Source: an uncultured Ruminococcus sp. (GTDB lineage: Bacteria > Bacillota > Clostridia > Oscillospirales > Ruminococcaceae). Taken from it: a DNA stretch of 20,950 nt. This document shows, piece by piece, positions 7,921 through 14,925 of the stretch (position 1 is its first letter; every line of letters starts with the position of its first letter). The notes beneath the pieces were generated by a model. The model saw only the letters and a list, made by a program, of their open reading frames with translations. It was not told the origin of the DNA and searched no databases. The position numbers and the translations under genes are program-made. Location of the stretch: NCBI GenBank assembly GCA_947589205.1, contig CANQCJ010000014.1, forward strand, positions 1 to 20,950. The letters are read 5' to 3'.

Positions 7921-7961
7921 TTGTTATCACTTCCTTGAAAATCAGCTGATATTATTGTCAT
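7917..7961 (-). CDS. Fourteen-codon leader ORF overlapping the kinase-HAD-PRTase start
   Basis: AAAGGAG lies about seven bases before an ATG (7959-7961) that encodes MTIISADFQGSDNK and stops at a TGA overlapping the next gene's start codon as ATGA. The ribosome site is stronger than that of the large gene itself, so translational coupling or attenuation is a reasonable reading. Because a radical SAM gene lies just upstream, a tiny modified peptide was considered, but nothing in the sequence is diagnostic. It could also be chance. Confidence 0.35.
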   Translation of the reverse strand: MTIISADFQGSDNK

Positions 7962-8055
7962 ATCAAGTTCTCCTTTAAATATTGAAAACTGTTTTTTATC
8001 TGTTTATATTATAATTTATATTTTAAATCGTATATAAAAATAGATTCCAAAAGCA
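7962..8055 (-). promoter_or_regulatory. Gap with possible internal promoter and the leader-ORF ribosome site
   Basis: Between the radical SAM stop and the leader ORF is a very AT-rich stretch. Minus-strand TATAAT occupies 8008-8013, but the best -35 (TTATAT, 8032-8037) is poor, so this is a weak or regulated promoter at most. There is no terminator hairpin, so read-through from the radical SAM gene is likely. The ribosome site at 7969-7975 serves the leader ORF. Confidence 0.4.
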
Positions 8056-8895
8056 TTACAAGCATTGCGTTTCTTTAAAGCAGGTACTCCTATCAAACAT
8101 AGGAATATCAGGCTTTATACGGTCAATAGGCGTATCTGCTTTTGCTATCGGCGGCAAATCTACACAGTTACCGCATAAATAGATGTTTCCGTTAGCATAG
8201 AAGATGTTGTTTATTCCCGCACCGCACATACCGCCATACATCGTACAATCATATTTGCCTATCCTAACATTAACTCTGCTCTTGGCCCTATCAAGAAAAC
8301 TGTGGAATTCGTCTAAGCATATACCGTATTTACCGATCATTCGTGAGAATGTTATCCTATTGCCGAACTGTTTAAAGAAAGCGATAGTGTCCTCCGCCTT
8401 ATCAAGTACATCTCTGCCAACAGTGCAATTCATCGAAGGATAACAGGCGTTTACCGCATGATACAGCTCAATAGCGTTCATGACTTTTGAATGTGTATTG
8501 CACCTTAATTTGTTATGTATCTCAGCCATTCCGTCTATTGAAAAACCAACATTGACCTTGTGTTTTTTGAAATAATCAAGCATTTCTTTATTGATAAGCG
8601 TTCCATTTGTTATTGTATAGGCGGCTATCCTGTCGGCTAAAAGATAATCGCTTATATACTCAATATATCCTCGCAGAGATCCATAGTCGAGCAGCGGCTC
8701 GCCGTTGCCTACAAAACCGAGCTTAAATGTTTCAATATCATACTTGTCAATGTGACTTTTTATATTGTCGAGTATCGTATACACGTTCATTTCTGCTTCG
8801 GAAAGGCAGACTGCTTTTTCGGGCGTGTGAAAGTGGCAGTATGTGCAGTTTAAGTTACAGCGGTTGTTGATGCTTATACAGGCTCTGGTTATCAT
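8056..8895 (-). CDS. Radical SAM protein with SPASM-like C-terminal cysteine cluster
   Basis: The 279-residue protein carries the CX3CX2C motif that binds the SAM-cleaving 4Fe-4S cluster (Cys13, Cys17, Cys20 in NRCNLNCTYC) and the glycine-rich NGEPLL (64-69). The TIM-barrel core continues with TITNGTL and VGFSIDGMAEIHNKLR, typical of peptide- or protein-modifying radical SAM enzymes. The C-terminus has six more cysteines (217, 224, 241, 244, 272, 278) with NGNIYLCGNC, resembling a short SPASM domain for auxiliary Fe-S clusters. The family modifies peptides or small molecules by radical chemistry; the substrate here is unknown. The start overlaps, as ATGA, the stop that the upstream HTH-PIN-ankyrin gene would have if its frameshift were corrected, which argues for coupled translation. 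Confidence 0.88.
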   Translation of the reverse strand: MITRACISINNRCNLNCTYCHFHTPEKAVCLSEAEMNVYTILDNIKSHIDKYDIETFKLGFVGNGEPLLDYGSLRGYIEYISDYLLADRIAAYTITNGTLINKEMLDYFKKHKVNVGFSIDGMAEIHNKLRCNTHSKVMNAIELYHAVNACYPSMNCTVGRDVLDKAEDTIAFFKQFGNRITFSRMIGKYGICLDEFHSFLDRAKSRVNVRIGKYDCTMYGGMCGAGINNIFYANGNIYLCGNCVDLPPIAKADTPIDRIKPDIPMFDRSTCFKETQCL

Positions 8896-8932
8896 CTGAA
8901 ACTCCTCTTTTTTTTGGATCTGTTTCTATCTT

Positions 8933-10204
8933 TCATACGTCCCAGTTCAAGGTACTCGTTATACCTATCTTCATAAGTCTTATCATCAATGTCAACGATT
9001 TTTTATCAGCTCCTGCTTCCAGTAATATATCACGACATTTACGATAACCATTTGCGCAAGCCTTGATCAGTGCTGTAAACCCATTAGCATCCTGTTGGTT
9101 GATGCTTGTACGCTTGTCATTGCAGAGAGCCTTAACAAATTCGATCCTTCCATCCCACGCAGCAACCATTAACGGCATATTGCCTTCGTTCTTTTCACGT
9201 TGCCTTAGCTTACCCGCATCATAAGGATTTCTGCTGCCGACATTCGGATCTGCATGACATTCTTTTAAAAGGAAAATAAAAATTTCATATTCATTCATCT
9301 GAATTGCATGGGTCAGTGGCGGAAAATACCTATGATAACAATCTCTTTTATCAACATCAGCCCCATTGTCTATAAGCCATTTGATCTTGGCTTTGCGTTG
9401 TTCAAAACTATGGCTTTGATTTCTAATTGCAGATATGATAAGGGTATTTCCGTCAGGCAGGAAAGCATTGATCTCATATTTGTCTGGAGCGGCTAAATCA
9501 GAGTAATCATCTGCATAATAATTATCAAGTTCGACAAGCCCCTTCATATTAACAAGTTTCTGTTTTGTTATCATATACTCTCTTAGGCGTAAGGCGGTAA
9601 CAGCTTCATCGCCTTTTAGAAAAGCGGAATAGTCGGCATCATCGGTAATGATCTGGACTTCGCACCCGTATTTTTCTGCCGCTGTTTTTGCAACCGCAAT
9701 TATCTGCTCGTCGTTTACGATAGATTTATCACCATTATAGTTCATTTCGATAACTCTATCACCATAACCGATACCTTTGATGATCTCCCTAGCGTTCTTT
9801 TCGAGTTTTCCGGAGCTTGAGTTTTTGATCCCGGACAGTTCTCTGATCACAACGTCAGGAATAACAACAATATTGTATTCCTCGCCAAGTTCATCTATTA
9901 ACTGAGGATTTTTTAATAAAGCAGAGGTATCAGGAACAGCTATTTTATCTCCACGAAGGAATTGCTCTGTCTGCTTTTCTGAGTATCCAAAGACAGCACA
10001 ATATGCCTTTGCCCACTTGACAATGGTTTTTTCTCCTGCCGAACCACTTTCAGATCTTGAAAGTGTTGATTTGTTATCCACACGATATTCCTCTTTACCG
10101 CTTGCAGTAAGCAGTTCTCTCATGGATTCAAGACTTTTAATTCCGTTTTTTTCACGAAGCTGTTTCATTCTTCCGCCTAAAAACTTCATTTCTCTATTTG
10201 TCAC
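8933..10204 (-). CDS. HTH - PIN nuclease-like - ankyrin-repeat protein, first gene of the cassette; probable frameshift near its 3' end
   Basis: I start this at GTG 10204, nine bases after AAGGAG; the frame is open six codons further but those lie over the ribosome site. Residues 7-75 look like an XRE-type helix-turn-helix region (KSTLSRSESGSAGEKTIVKWAKAY). Residues about 88-215 match a PIN domain with its acidic positions: Asp92 in VPDTSALL, Glu122 in VIRELSG, Asp165 in VNDEQIIAVA, and Asp188/189 in IITDDADYS. PIN domains are usually Mg-dependent RNases. From about 245 onward come ankyrin-type repeats (LIDNGADVDKRD, MPLMVAAWDGRIEFVKAL, GFTALIKACANGYRKCRDILLEAGADK). The final 20 codons are out of character: one extra A in the A6 run at 8999-9004 would give VDIDDKTYEDRYNEYLELGR and a stop overlapping the radical SAM start. 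A regulator that senses and cleaves RNA is inference. Confidence 0.85.
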   Translation of the reverse strand: MTNREMKFLGGRMKQLREKNGIKSLESMRELLTASGKEEYRVDNKSTLSRSESGSAGEKTIVKWAKAYCAVFGYSEKQTEQFLRGDKIAVPDTSALLKNPQLIDELGEEYNIVVIPDVVIRELSGIKNSSSGKLEKNAREIIKGIGYGDRVIEMNYNGDKSIVNDEQIIAVAKTAAEKYGCEVQIITDDADYSAFLKGDEAVTALRLREYMITKQKLVNMKGLVELDNYYADDYSDLAAPDKYEINAFLPDGNTLIISAIRNQSHSFEQRKAKIKWLIDNGADVDKRDCYHRYFPPLTHAIQMNEYEIFIFLLKECHADPNVGSRNPYDAGKLRQREKNEGNMPLMVAAWDGRIEFVKALCNDKRTSINQQDANGFTALIKACANGYRKCRDILLEAGADKKSLTLMIRLMKIGITSTLNWDV

Positions 10205-10252
10205 GGCAAAGTCCTCCTTCAAAGAATTTGATATTGGTTATCCTGTGACTAT

Positions 10253-10281
10253 ATTTTAACACGTCGTTGCGTAAATGTCAA
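10253..10281 (-). promoter_or_regulatory. Near-consensus promoter of the HTH-PIN-ankyrin cassette
   Basis: On the minus strand TTGACA (10276-10281) and TAAAAT (10253-10258) are separated by exactly 17 bases. An inverted copy of the TTGC site (GCAACG on the minus strand) lies within the spacer, a position where a bound protein would block RNA polymerase. Confidence 0.8.
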
Positions 10282-10371
10282 TAATTTTTAAAAAAATGCA
10301 ACGATAATCTAAAAATTGCAACAAACCGATTTTTTTCTTAAAAAATGCAATATTTTGACGGTATATGCAAC
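10262..10371. promoter_or_regulatory. Array of five TTGCAT-like sites, probable operators
   Basis: TGCAA pentamers start at 10297, 10317, 10346 and 10366, each preceded by A/T (AAAATGCAAC, AAATTGCAAC, AAAATGCAAT, TATATGCAAC). Spacings are 20, 29 and 20 bases, so the sites form two pairs two helical turns apart. A fifth, inverted copy (CGTTGCGT, 10265-10272) sits between the -35 and -10 of the promoter. The arrangement fits cooperative autoregulation by the HTH domain of the first gene; that link is inference. Confidence 0.65.
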
Positions 10372-10414
10372 AATTTATTATTCACACTTTTCATCAATAA
10401 TATTATCGAATCAA

Positions 10415-10460
10415 GGCTATGCCTTCCGTACACGGTCACGGAGGACATAGCCCTTTGTTT
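10415..10460 (+). terminator. Terminator-like hairpin
   Basis: GGCTATG (10415-10421) pairs with CATAGCC (10446-10452), and inside it TCCGT (10425-10429) pairs with ACGGA (10438-10442). CTTTGTTT follows. No plus-strand gene lies to its left, so it may be left over from a gene lost when the cassette arrived, or it may insulate the operator region. Confidence 0.55.
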
Positions 10461-10699
10461 ATGTTGTCGTAGTATTAGTCATGAATTTCCTGCATCATAA
10501 CCGTCCAGTTATTGAAGCCGAGATTGCTCAATTTACAGTGTAAAACCAATCGTCCAAACCTTACTAAATAATTGTTGCTAAGGCATTGTTAAACGGTATG
10601 CCGCAAGCTATTACAGCGGAACAGGGCAGACGGTCAGGATAACGGAGATGAAAGGGATGGTAATTTTGAACCTGTATCCTAAGTGATCAGCTTTTAGAA
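10461..10699. other. Non-coding stretch, possible gene debris
   Basis: No frame longer than about 25 codons with a ribosome site is present. Two short overlapping frames around 10595-10682 (MPQAITAEQGRRSG and QDNGDERDGNFEPVS) look like protein debris one frameshift apart. No family recognised. Confidence 0.3.
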
Positions 10700-10730
10700 A
10701 TAAAAAACCGCTCTGATTTGAACAGAACGG
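10700..10730 (-). terminator. Minus-strand rho-independent terminator
   Basis: Read on the minus strand, CCGTTCTG and CAGAGCGG (10708-10730) pair around a seven-base loop with one G-T pair and are followed directly by TTTTTTATTTC (10697-10707). It would stop transcription entering from the integrase side, shielding the cassette operators; no intact minus-strand gene lies immediately upstream. Confidence 0.65.
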
Positions 10731-10967
10731 CTGAATATTTTTCGTAAATTTCCGCCATTAACGAAAACTTACATTTGTTACATTTCACCAAATAAGCGAC
10801 AAATTTATTATCAATATTATACCATATCGTCAGAGAAAAGTCAATACATCTACATTAAATTCTGTAATTTTGTAAAATACAACTACTTTCAACAATATTT
10901 TTTAGCAAATTTATACATAATAAGCCGTCAGTTTTCTTGTCATACATAGAGCAAATGTTTGCCTTTT

Positions 10968-10976
10968 TGGTATAAT
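10968..10976 (+). promoter_or_regulatory. Extended -10 promoter of the integrase
   Basis: TGGTATAAT is a perfect TATAAT (10971-10976) with an upstream TGN extension. No good -35 lies at 16-18 bases, which is normal for extended -10 promoters. The integrase start is 36 bases downstream, with AAAGGAAG about eight bases before the ATG. Confidence 0.6.
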
Positions 10977-11011
10977 TAAGAAAAGCAAACACATGAAAGG
11001 AAGTATTCAGA

Positions 11012-12016
11012 ATGAGTAAAAAAGGATTAAACATCTATAGACGCAAGGACGGCAGATACGAGGGTCGCTATCAGGACGGTTTTAAATCTGACGGAAAGGC
11101 AAAATACCGTTCGATCTATGGCAAAACCTACACGGAGGTAAAGGAAAAGCTTCTGAAAATCAAAGCAAAAGTCATCACTCATACCGCAGAGAGCGGTTTG
11201 ACGGTCAAAGAACTTTTTTTAGAATGGCTTTCCGCCAAGCAAACGCAGACAAAGGCTTCGACCTATGCCAACTATGCGTTCAAGGCTGAAAAACATCTTA
11301 TCCCTGCTTTCGGCGGCTTGAAAATTGAAAGTTTGTCGCCAAACAAAGTTTATGATTTCATTATGGAAAAACGCAGTAAAGGGCTGTCTAACAAATATAT
11401 TTCCGATCTCATCATCGTTCTCAAAAATATGACAAGATATGCGGCAAAGGTACACCATTGTATCAACCCGATTGCCGATGTAGAACTGCCAAAGAAAGAA
11501 AAACACGAGCTTGAACTTTACAACAAAAATGAGCAAAACCGCTTGAAAACGGCTCTGCTCACTAATATGGATCTGACCAAGTTTTCTATTTTTCTTGCAT
11601 TTTATACGGGCATTCGTGTAGGAGAGCTTTGCAGTTTAAAGTGGTCGGATATTGACCTGAATGCTAAAACTATTCGCATTGAGCGAATTGTACAGCGTAT
11701 TCGCATTAGTGATAGGGCAAAGAAAACGCAGCTTATTATTTCCTCTCCCAAAAGCAAAACTTCAAAACGAATTATCCCGATCCCCGAATTTCTTATCAAA
11801 ATTATTAAAGCATTTGAGCCGTCAAATCCTGATAAATTCGTAGTTACCGGCAACTCAAAGCTGCCGGATCCGAGGACTATGCAGTATCGTTTCAAATCTT
11901 TGCTTAAAAAAATCGGTTTGAGGAAAATCAATTTTCATTCTCTGCGTCATCTCTACCCAACAAAAAGAACCGCACTAACCAATTATCTCACATTCGTCTA
12001 TAATAACGGGACTTAA
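11012..12016 (+). pseudogene. Tyrosine recombinase/integrase, 3' end replaced (truncated)
   Basis: The first ~313 codons are a phage/ICE-type integrase. An N-terminal arm-binding segment (IYRRKDGRYEGRY), the SAM-like core-binding domain (residues 62-145) and the catalytic domain are all readable. Arg202 (YTGIRVGEL), a beta-hairpin Lys in SSPKSKTSKR (about 247), and His309/Arg312 in FHSLRH are present. After residue 313 (base 11950) the family sequence stops. The remaining 21 codons (LYPTKRTALTNYL...) resemble no integrase, and the second His/Trp and the nucleophilic Tyr are missing, so it cannot recombine DNA. No other frame restores the missing end. The break lies 25 bases from the end of the serine recombinase gene, so insertion of that element is the likely cause. 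Confidence 0.85.
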
Positions 12017-13612
12017 CTGGCTTTTGCCTCTCTTAGTGTAGTGTTTGTGGTATGTTAGTCTGAATCCAAATGGAACGCAGGTCAGATAGACCTCAAGCAC
12101 CTTGTTTTCGTATGTGACAGCTTTTTTCAAAAGTGCTTTGTATATCTCCTTGCTGTCGGTGTCCATCTGCGATGTCTTATTGATCTGTTCTATAAAACTC
12201 CTTATGCTTTCAAGCTGTTGACTGTGCAGCTCGTCCACATTTTTGCTTCTTGAAATTTTTTCTGTTATATCGGCTATCTCTTTGTCATATCTTGCGACCT
12301 GTTTTTTTAGGTCGTCTTTTGAAATGATACCTTCAAGCATCAGGTCAACCGCATCCTGCTTTTTTTCGGAAAGCTTAGTGATCTTGCTTTCAAGCTCCGT
12401 TGTATCGGCTTCTGCCGATTCCATTTGAAGCTCACGGATCTCCTGCATAAGCTGTTCAATAATTATTTCCCGTCTGCTGCTGATATGCTCCATTATATAT
12501 TTCATACAGGAGATCAGAACATTTTCCGATAAGAAATTATTATCGCAGCCGACCTCCTTGCCGTTAAAACCGATAAACTTTTCGGTTCCGTAATTAGCTC
12601 GGTTGGAACATCTTAAAAACGGATTCTCTATCTGGCGGCTGCCCATTTTTGAGAATGATGTGCCGCATTTGCCGCAGTATACCTTGTTGCTGAACCAGTA
12701 GGTGTTGGAGTGCCTTTTTCCCTCTCGTGATTTCCGACCTCTCTCGTCTATTATCCTTTGAGCTTCATCAAAGAGTTCCTTTGACACAATGCCCTCATGA
12801 TGATTCTCGATACTTATAATAGGAGTATCGGGATTTTCATTTGTATTAACTACAAGCTTTTTTGAAAGGAAGTCCGTAGAGCATTGCTTCCACTGTGTCA
12901 GATCTCCGCAATATTTTTCGTTGCGCAGTATCCGTATAATAGAATCCTGTCTCCACTTGCCGCCCTTTGCAGTCTGATAGCCTTCACGATTGAGGTTTCT
13001 TGCAATAGTCGATCCGCCTACGCCTTCGTTTACATACTCGTGAAATATTCTGCGAACAATCTCGGCTTCTTCGGGAATTATCTCCAACTCTCCATCTTTA
13101 ATGTAAAATCCATAGATATGACTGTAACCAAAAACAAAGCCTTTCTCCATTTTACGGCGCATACCCCACTTTACTCTCTCGGACGTTTTTCGGCTTTCCT
13201 CTTGGGCCAAGCTCGCCATGATCGTCAGACGGAGTTCGCCGTCCTTATCGTTGGTGTCGATGCCGTCATTCATGAAAATAACGTTTATTTTCAAATCCTT
13301 CAGATGTCTGGTATAGTTGAGCGTATCAACTGTGTTTCGTGCGAAACGGCTGACCTCTTTGGTAAGTATGGTATCAATTTTACCTTTCTCGCAGTCGGCA
13401 ATCATTTTGTTGAATCCGTCTCTCTTTTTTGTAGATGTTCCGGTGATGCCTTCGTCATAATAGACCTCTACGAGATTCCATTCATCATGACTGCTTATGA
13501 ACTCGGTAAAATATGCTCTCTGTGCCGACAAAGAGTGTAATTGATCCTCTTGATCAGTACTGACACGTGCGTAAGCTGCTACTCTTTTCTTGTTTTCCTT
13601 ATTTTTATACAT
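11975..13612 (-). CDS. Large serine recombinase
   Basis: I start at the second ATG (13612), four to five bases after AAGGAGG; the first ATG (13630) lies before that site. The 545-residue protein opens with the resolvase catalytic domain: VAAYARVSTDQ with nucleophile Ser18, then YYDEGITGTSTKKRDGFNKM, LTKEVSRFARN and the E-helix EESRKTSERVKWGMRRK. A recombinase DNA-binding domain follows (GGSTIARNLNREGYQTAKGGKW, RNEKYCGD), then a zinc ribbon (CGKCGTSFSKM with later cysteines) and a long coiled coil (LESKITKLSEKKQDAVDL). This is the TnpX/TndX type that excises and inserts clostridial transposons through a circular intermediate with a dinucleotide crossover. The protein looks intact. Confidence 0.93.
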   Translation of the reverse strand: MYKNKENKKRVAAYARVSTDQEDQLHSLSAQRAYFTEFISSHDEWNLVEVYYDEGITGTSTKKRDGFNKMIADCEKGKIDTILTKEVSRFARNTVDTLNYTRHLKDLKINVIFMNDGIDTNDKDGELRLTIMASLAQEESRKTSERVKWGMRRKMEKGFVFGYSHIYGFYIKDGELEIIPEEAEIVRRIFHEYVNEGVGGSTIARNLNREGYQTAKGGKWRQDSIIRILRNEKYCGDLTQWKQCSTDFLSKKLVVNTNENPDTPIISIENHHEGIVSKELFDEAQRIIDERGRKSREGKRHSNTYWFSNKVYCGKCGTSFSKMGSRQIENPFLRCSNRANYGTEKFIGFNGKEVGCDNNFLSENVLISCMKYIMEHISSRREIIIEQLMQEIRELQMESAEADTTELESKITKLSEKKQDAVDLMLEGIISKDDLKKQVARYDKEIADITEKISRSKNVDELHSQQLESIRSFIEQINKTSQMDTDSKEIYKALLKKAVTYENKVLEVYLTCVPFGFRLTYHKHYTKRGKSQLSPVIIDECEIIG

Positions 13613-13792
13613 TGTACCTCCTTCCCCCATTATTGGGGATAAATCCCCTGCACTATATTTAGTTTACCACTTTACCAGCTAAAAGTCAATAGACTGTTAC
13701 GTCATTTTACAGAATAGTAAGAATGAGTGTAAAATAGGCTATTTACAGCGCAGGGGCAACCCTCAATATTCCTTTCCTATGTTCTTATGTTC

Positions 13793-13987
13793 TTATGCGG
13801 CAGGATTTTTCCTGCCCTGTCTTTCTATAAGCTTCGCAAGCTGCTCATCGGTGAGCAGTCCCTGCTTATGCAGCTCTTTATAATACCCGATCTTAACAGC
13901 CTTGACGAAATCGTCCATGTATTCTGCGGGTATCTCTATCTTGTTGTTCTCTTGTTCTGTTCCTGTTGTCTCTAAAATCTTACTCAA
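13793..13987 (-). CDS. Small SHOCT-like element protein
   Basis: I chose TTG at 13987, five bases after GAAAGGA; the frame is open to an ATG at 14047 but that has no ribosome site. The 64-residue product has an N-terminal acidic stretch (IEIPAEYMDDFVKAVKIG) and ends in YYKELHKQGLLTDEQLAKLIERQ, the pattern of the SHOCT helical domain, a short oligomerisation motif. Basic residues finish the chain. Such proteins are common beside recombinases in clostridial elements; its role is not known. It is co-oriented with the serine recombinase, 180 bases upstream of it. Confidence 0.6.
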   Translation of the reverse strand: MSKILETTGTEQENNKIEIPAEYMDDFVKAVKIGYYKELHKQGLLTDEQLAKLIERQGRKNPAA

Positions 13988-14124
13988 ATTGATCCTTTCA
14001 TAAAAATATTGCGGGCAAGGCTGATTTAATACATTTATGACGATCATTTATCAGGCAAACCACAGCGCAGGCGAAGTCGCTGCGGAAAATCAGCCTGTCC
14101 GTTAAACTAATTGCTTACATTTGC

Positions 14125-14180
14125 ATATTCAATTTTTATAAGATATTCAGTTGTAAATATTCTGTTGTAAGATATTCAAT
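14125..14180. repeat. Short ATATTC direct repeats
   Basis: ATATTC begins at 14125, 14143, 14157 and 14172 (spacings 18, 14, 15), mostly followed by a CAATT/CAGTTGTAA-like tail. It lies in the gap between two element genes; an iteron- or binding-site role is possible but the repeats are short and AT-rich. Confidence 0.4.
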
Positions 14181-14228
14181 TGCAGCAATTAATTTGAGTG
14201 CAGGCGGCAAGTCTGCACAATCATGTTT

Positions 14229-14810
14229 TTATGTTTCGGAATCCTCTGAGTCATTATCCTCGGGCATACGGTCAAGCTCCTCCGGATTTGTCATGTAGTA
14301 ATCATCATCGTTTTCGCTTTCCAAAGATTCTTCCATGACTGCTTCACTTTCCGAAACAGCCGAATCTTCGTCAGCAATATCGTCACTATCCGAGTCATCC
14401 GGATCATTATTCGCTTTGGCAGCCTTTATGCTGTCAGAGAAAAGTTTCTTATGACCCTCTTTCAGCTTCTCAAAACGAGCAGCATCCTCGGCTTCTATCT
14501 TTTTGATGCGTTCTTCCTCAAGACGTTTGAGCGTAACGACAGCACCCTTGTTACGGTCAGCGTCCATGATTTTCTTGAACCAATCTTCCAGTTCCTTCTC
14601 CGAAATATTCATTCCGAAGTAAGGCATAGCAATCTCAAACAGCTTGTCCTTCAAGCCGTCAGTCCTCTTTTTCTCACGTCGTGCCAGCTCGTCAAGTGTC
14701 TCCTGAAGCCTTTTGCGTGTGTCCTTCATGCTGAGATCGTTCTTCTCGAGTTTGCGCAGACACAGGTCACGTCTGTTCTTTAAATCCTCTGTTTTTATCT
14801 TTCTTGGCAT
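14229..14810 (-). CDS. Coiled-coil protein with acidic tail, element accessory
   Basis: The start is ATG 14810, six bases after AAAGGA; the first open ATG (14825) lies before that site. Of 193 residues, the first ~120 are charged and helical (RRDLCLRKLEKNDLSMKD, LEEERIKKIEAEDAARFEKLKEGHKKLF), typical of a coiled coil. A middle segment FEIAMPYFGMNISEKELEDWFKKIM looks folded. The last ~65 residues are almost entirely Asp, Glu and Ser and are probably disordered. Position directly behind the relaxase suggests a mobilisation accessory role, for example bridging or DNA mimicry, but no family is recognised. Confidence 0.7.
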   Translation of the reverse strand: MPRKIKTEDLKNRRDLCLRKLEKNDLSMKDTRKRLQETLDELARREKKRTDGLKDKLFEIAMPYFGMNISEKELEDWFKKIMDADRNKGAVVTLKRLEEERIKKIEAEDAARFEKLKEGHKKLFSDSIKAAKANNDPDDSDSDDIADEDSAVSESEAVMEESLESENDDDYYMTNPEELDRMPEDNDSEDSET

Positions 14811-14855
14811 ATAGTTTCCTTTCATAATTCATAGTTATAGTTTTGTTGTCATCAG

Positions 14856-14883
14856 GCTGTTCCTCTGTATATTTCGGAACAGC
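14856..14883. other. Intercistronic hairpin after the relaxase
   Basis: GCTGTTCC (14856-14863) and GGAACAGC (14876-14883) pair perfectly around a 12-base loop. There is no T-run, so this is more likely an mRNA-processing or stability hairpin, or a protein-binding dyad, than a terminator. Confidence 0.55.
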
Positions 14884-14925
14884 AGATATTAGTGCATAAT
14901 AATCACCTCAAAAAATGATTCAACC

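Noticed and set aside
10205..10222. Six extra N-terminal codons for the HTH-PIN-ankyrin protein
   Set aside because: These bases contain the AAGGAG ribosome site used by GTG 10204.
10293..10371. Possible CRISPR-like repeats
   Set aside because: The repeated unit is only about 7-10 bases with irregular 20/29/20 spacing and no cas genes; it fits operators better.
12884..13540. 218-codon plus-strand frame opposite the serine recombinase
   Set aside because: It is antisense to a well-supported recombinase catalytic domain and has no ribosome site or family pattern.
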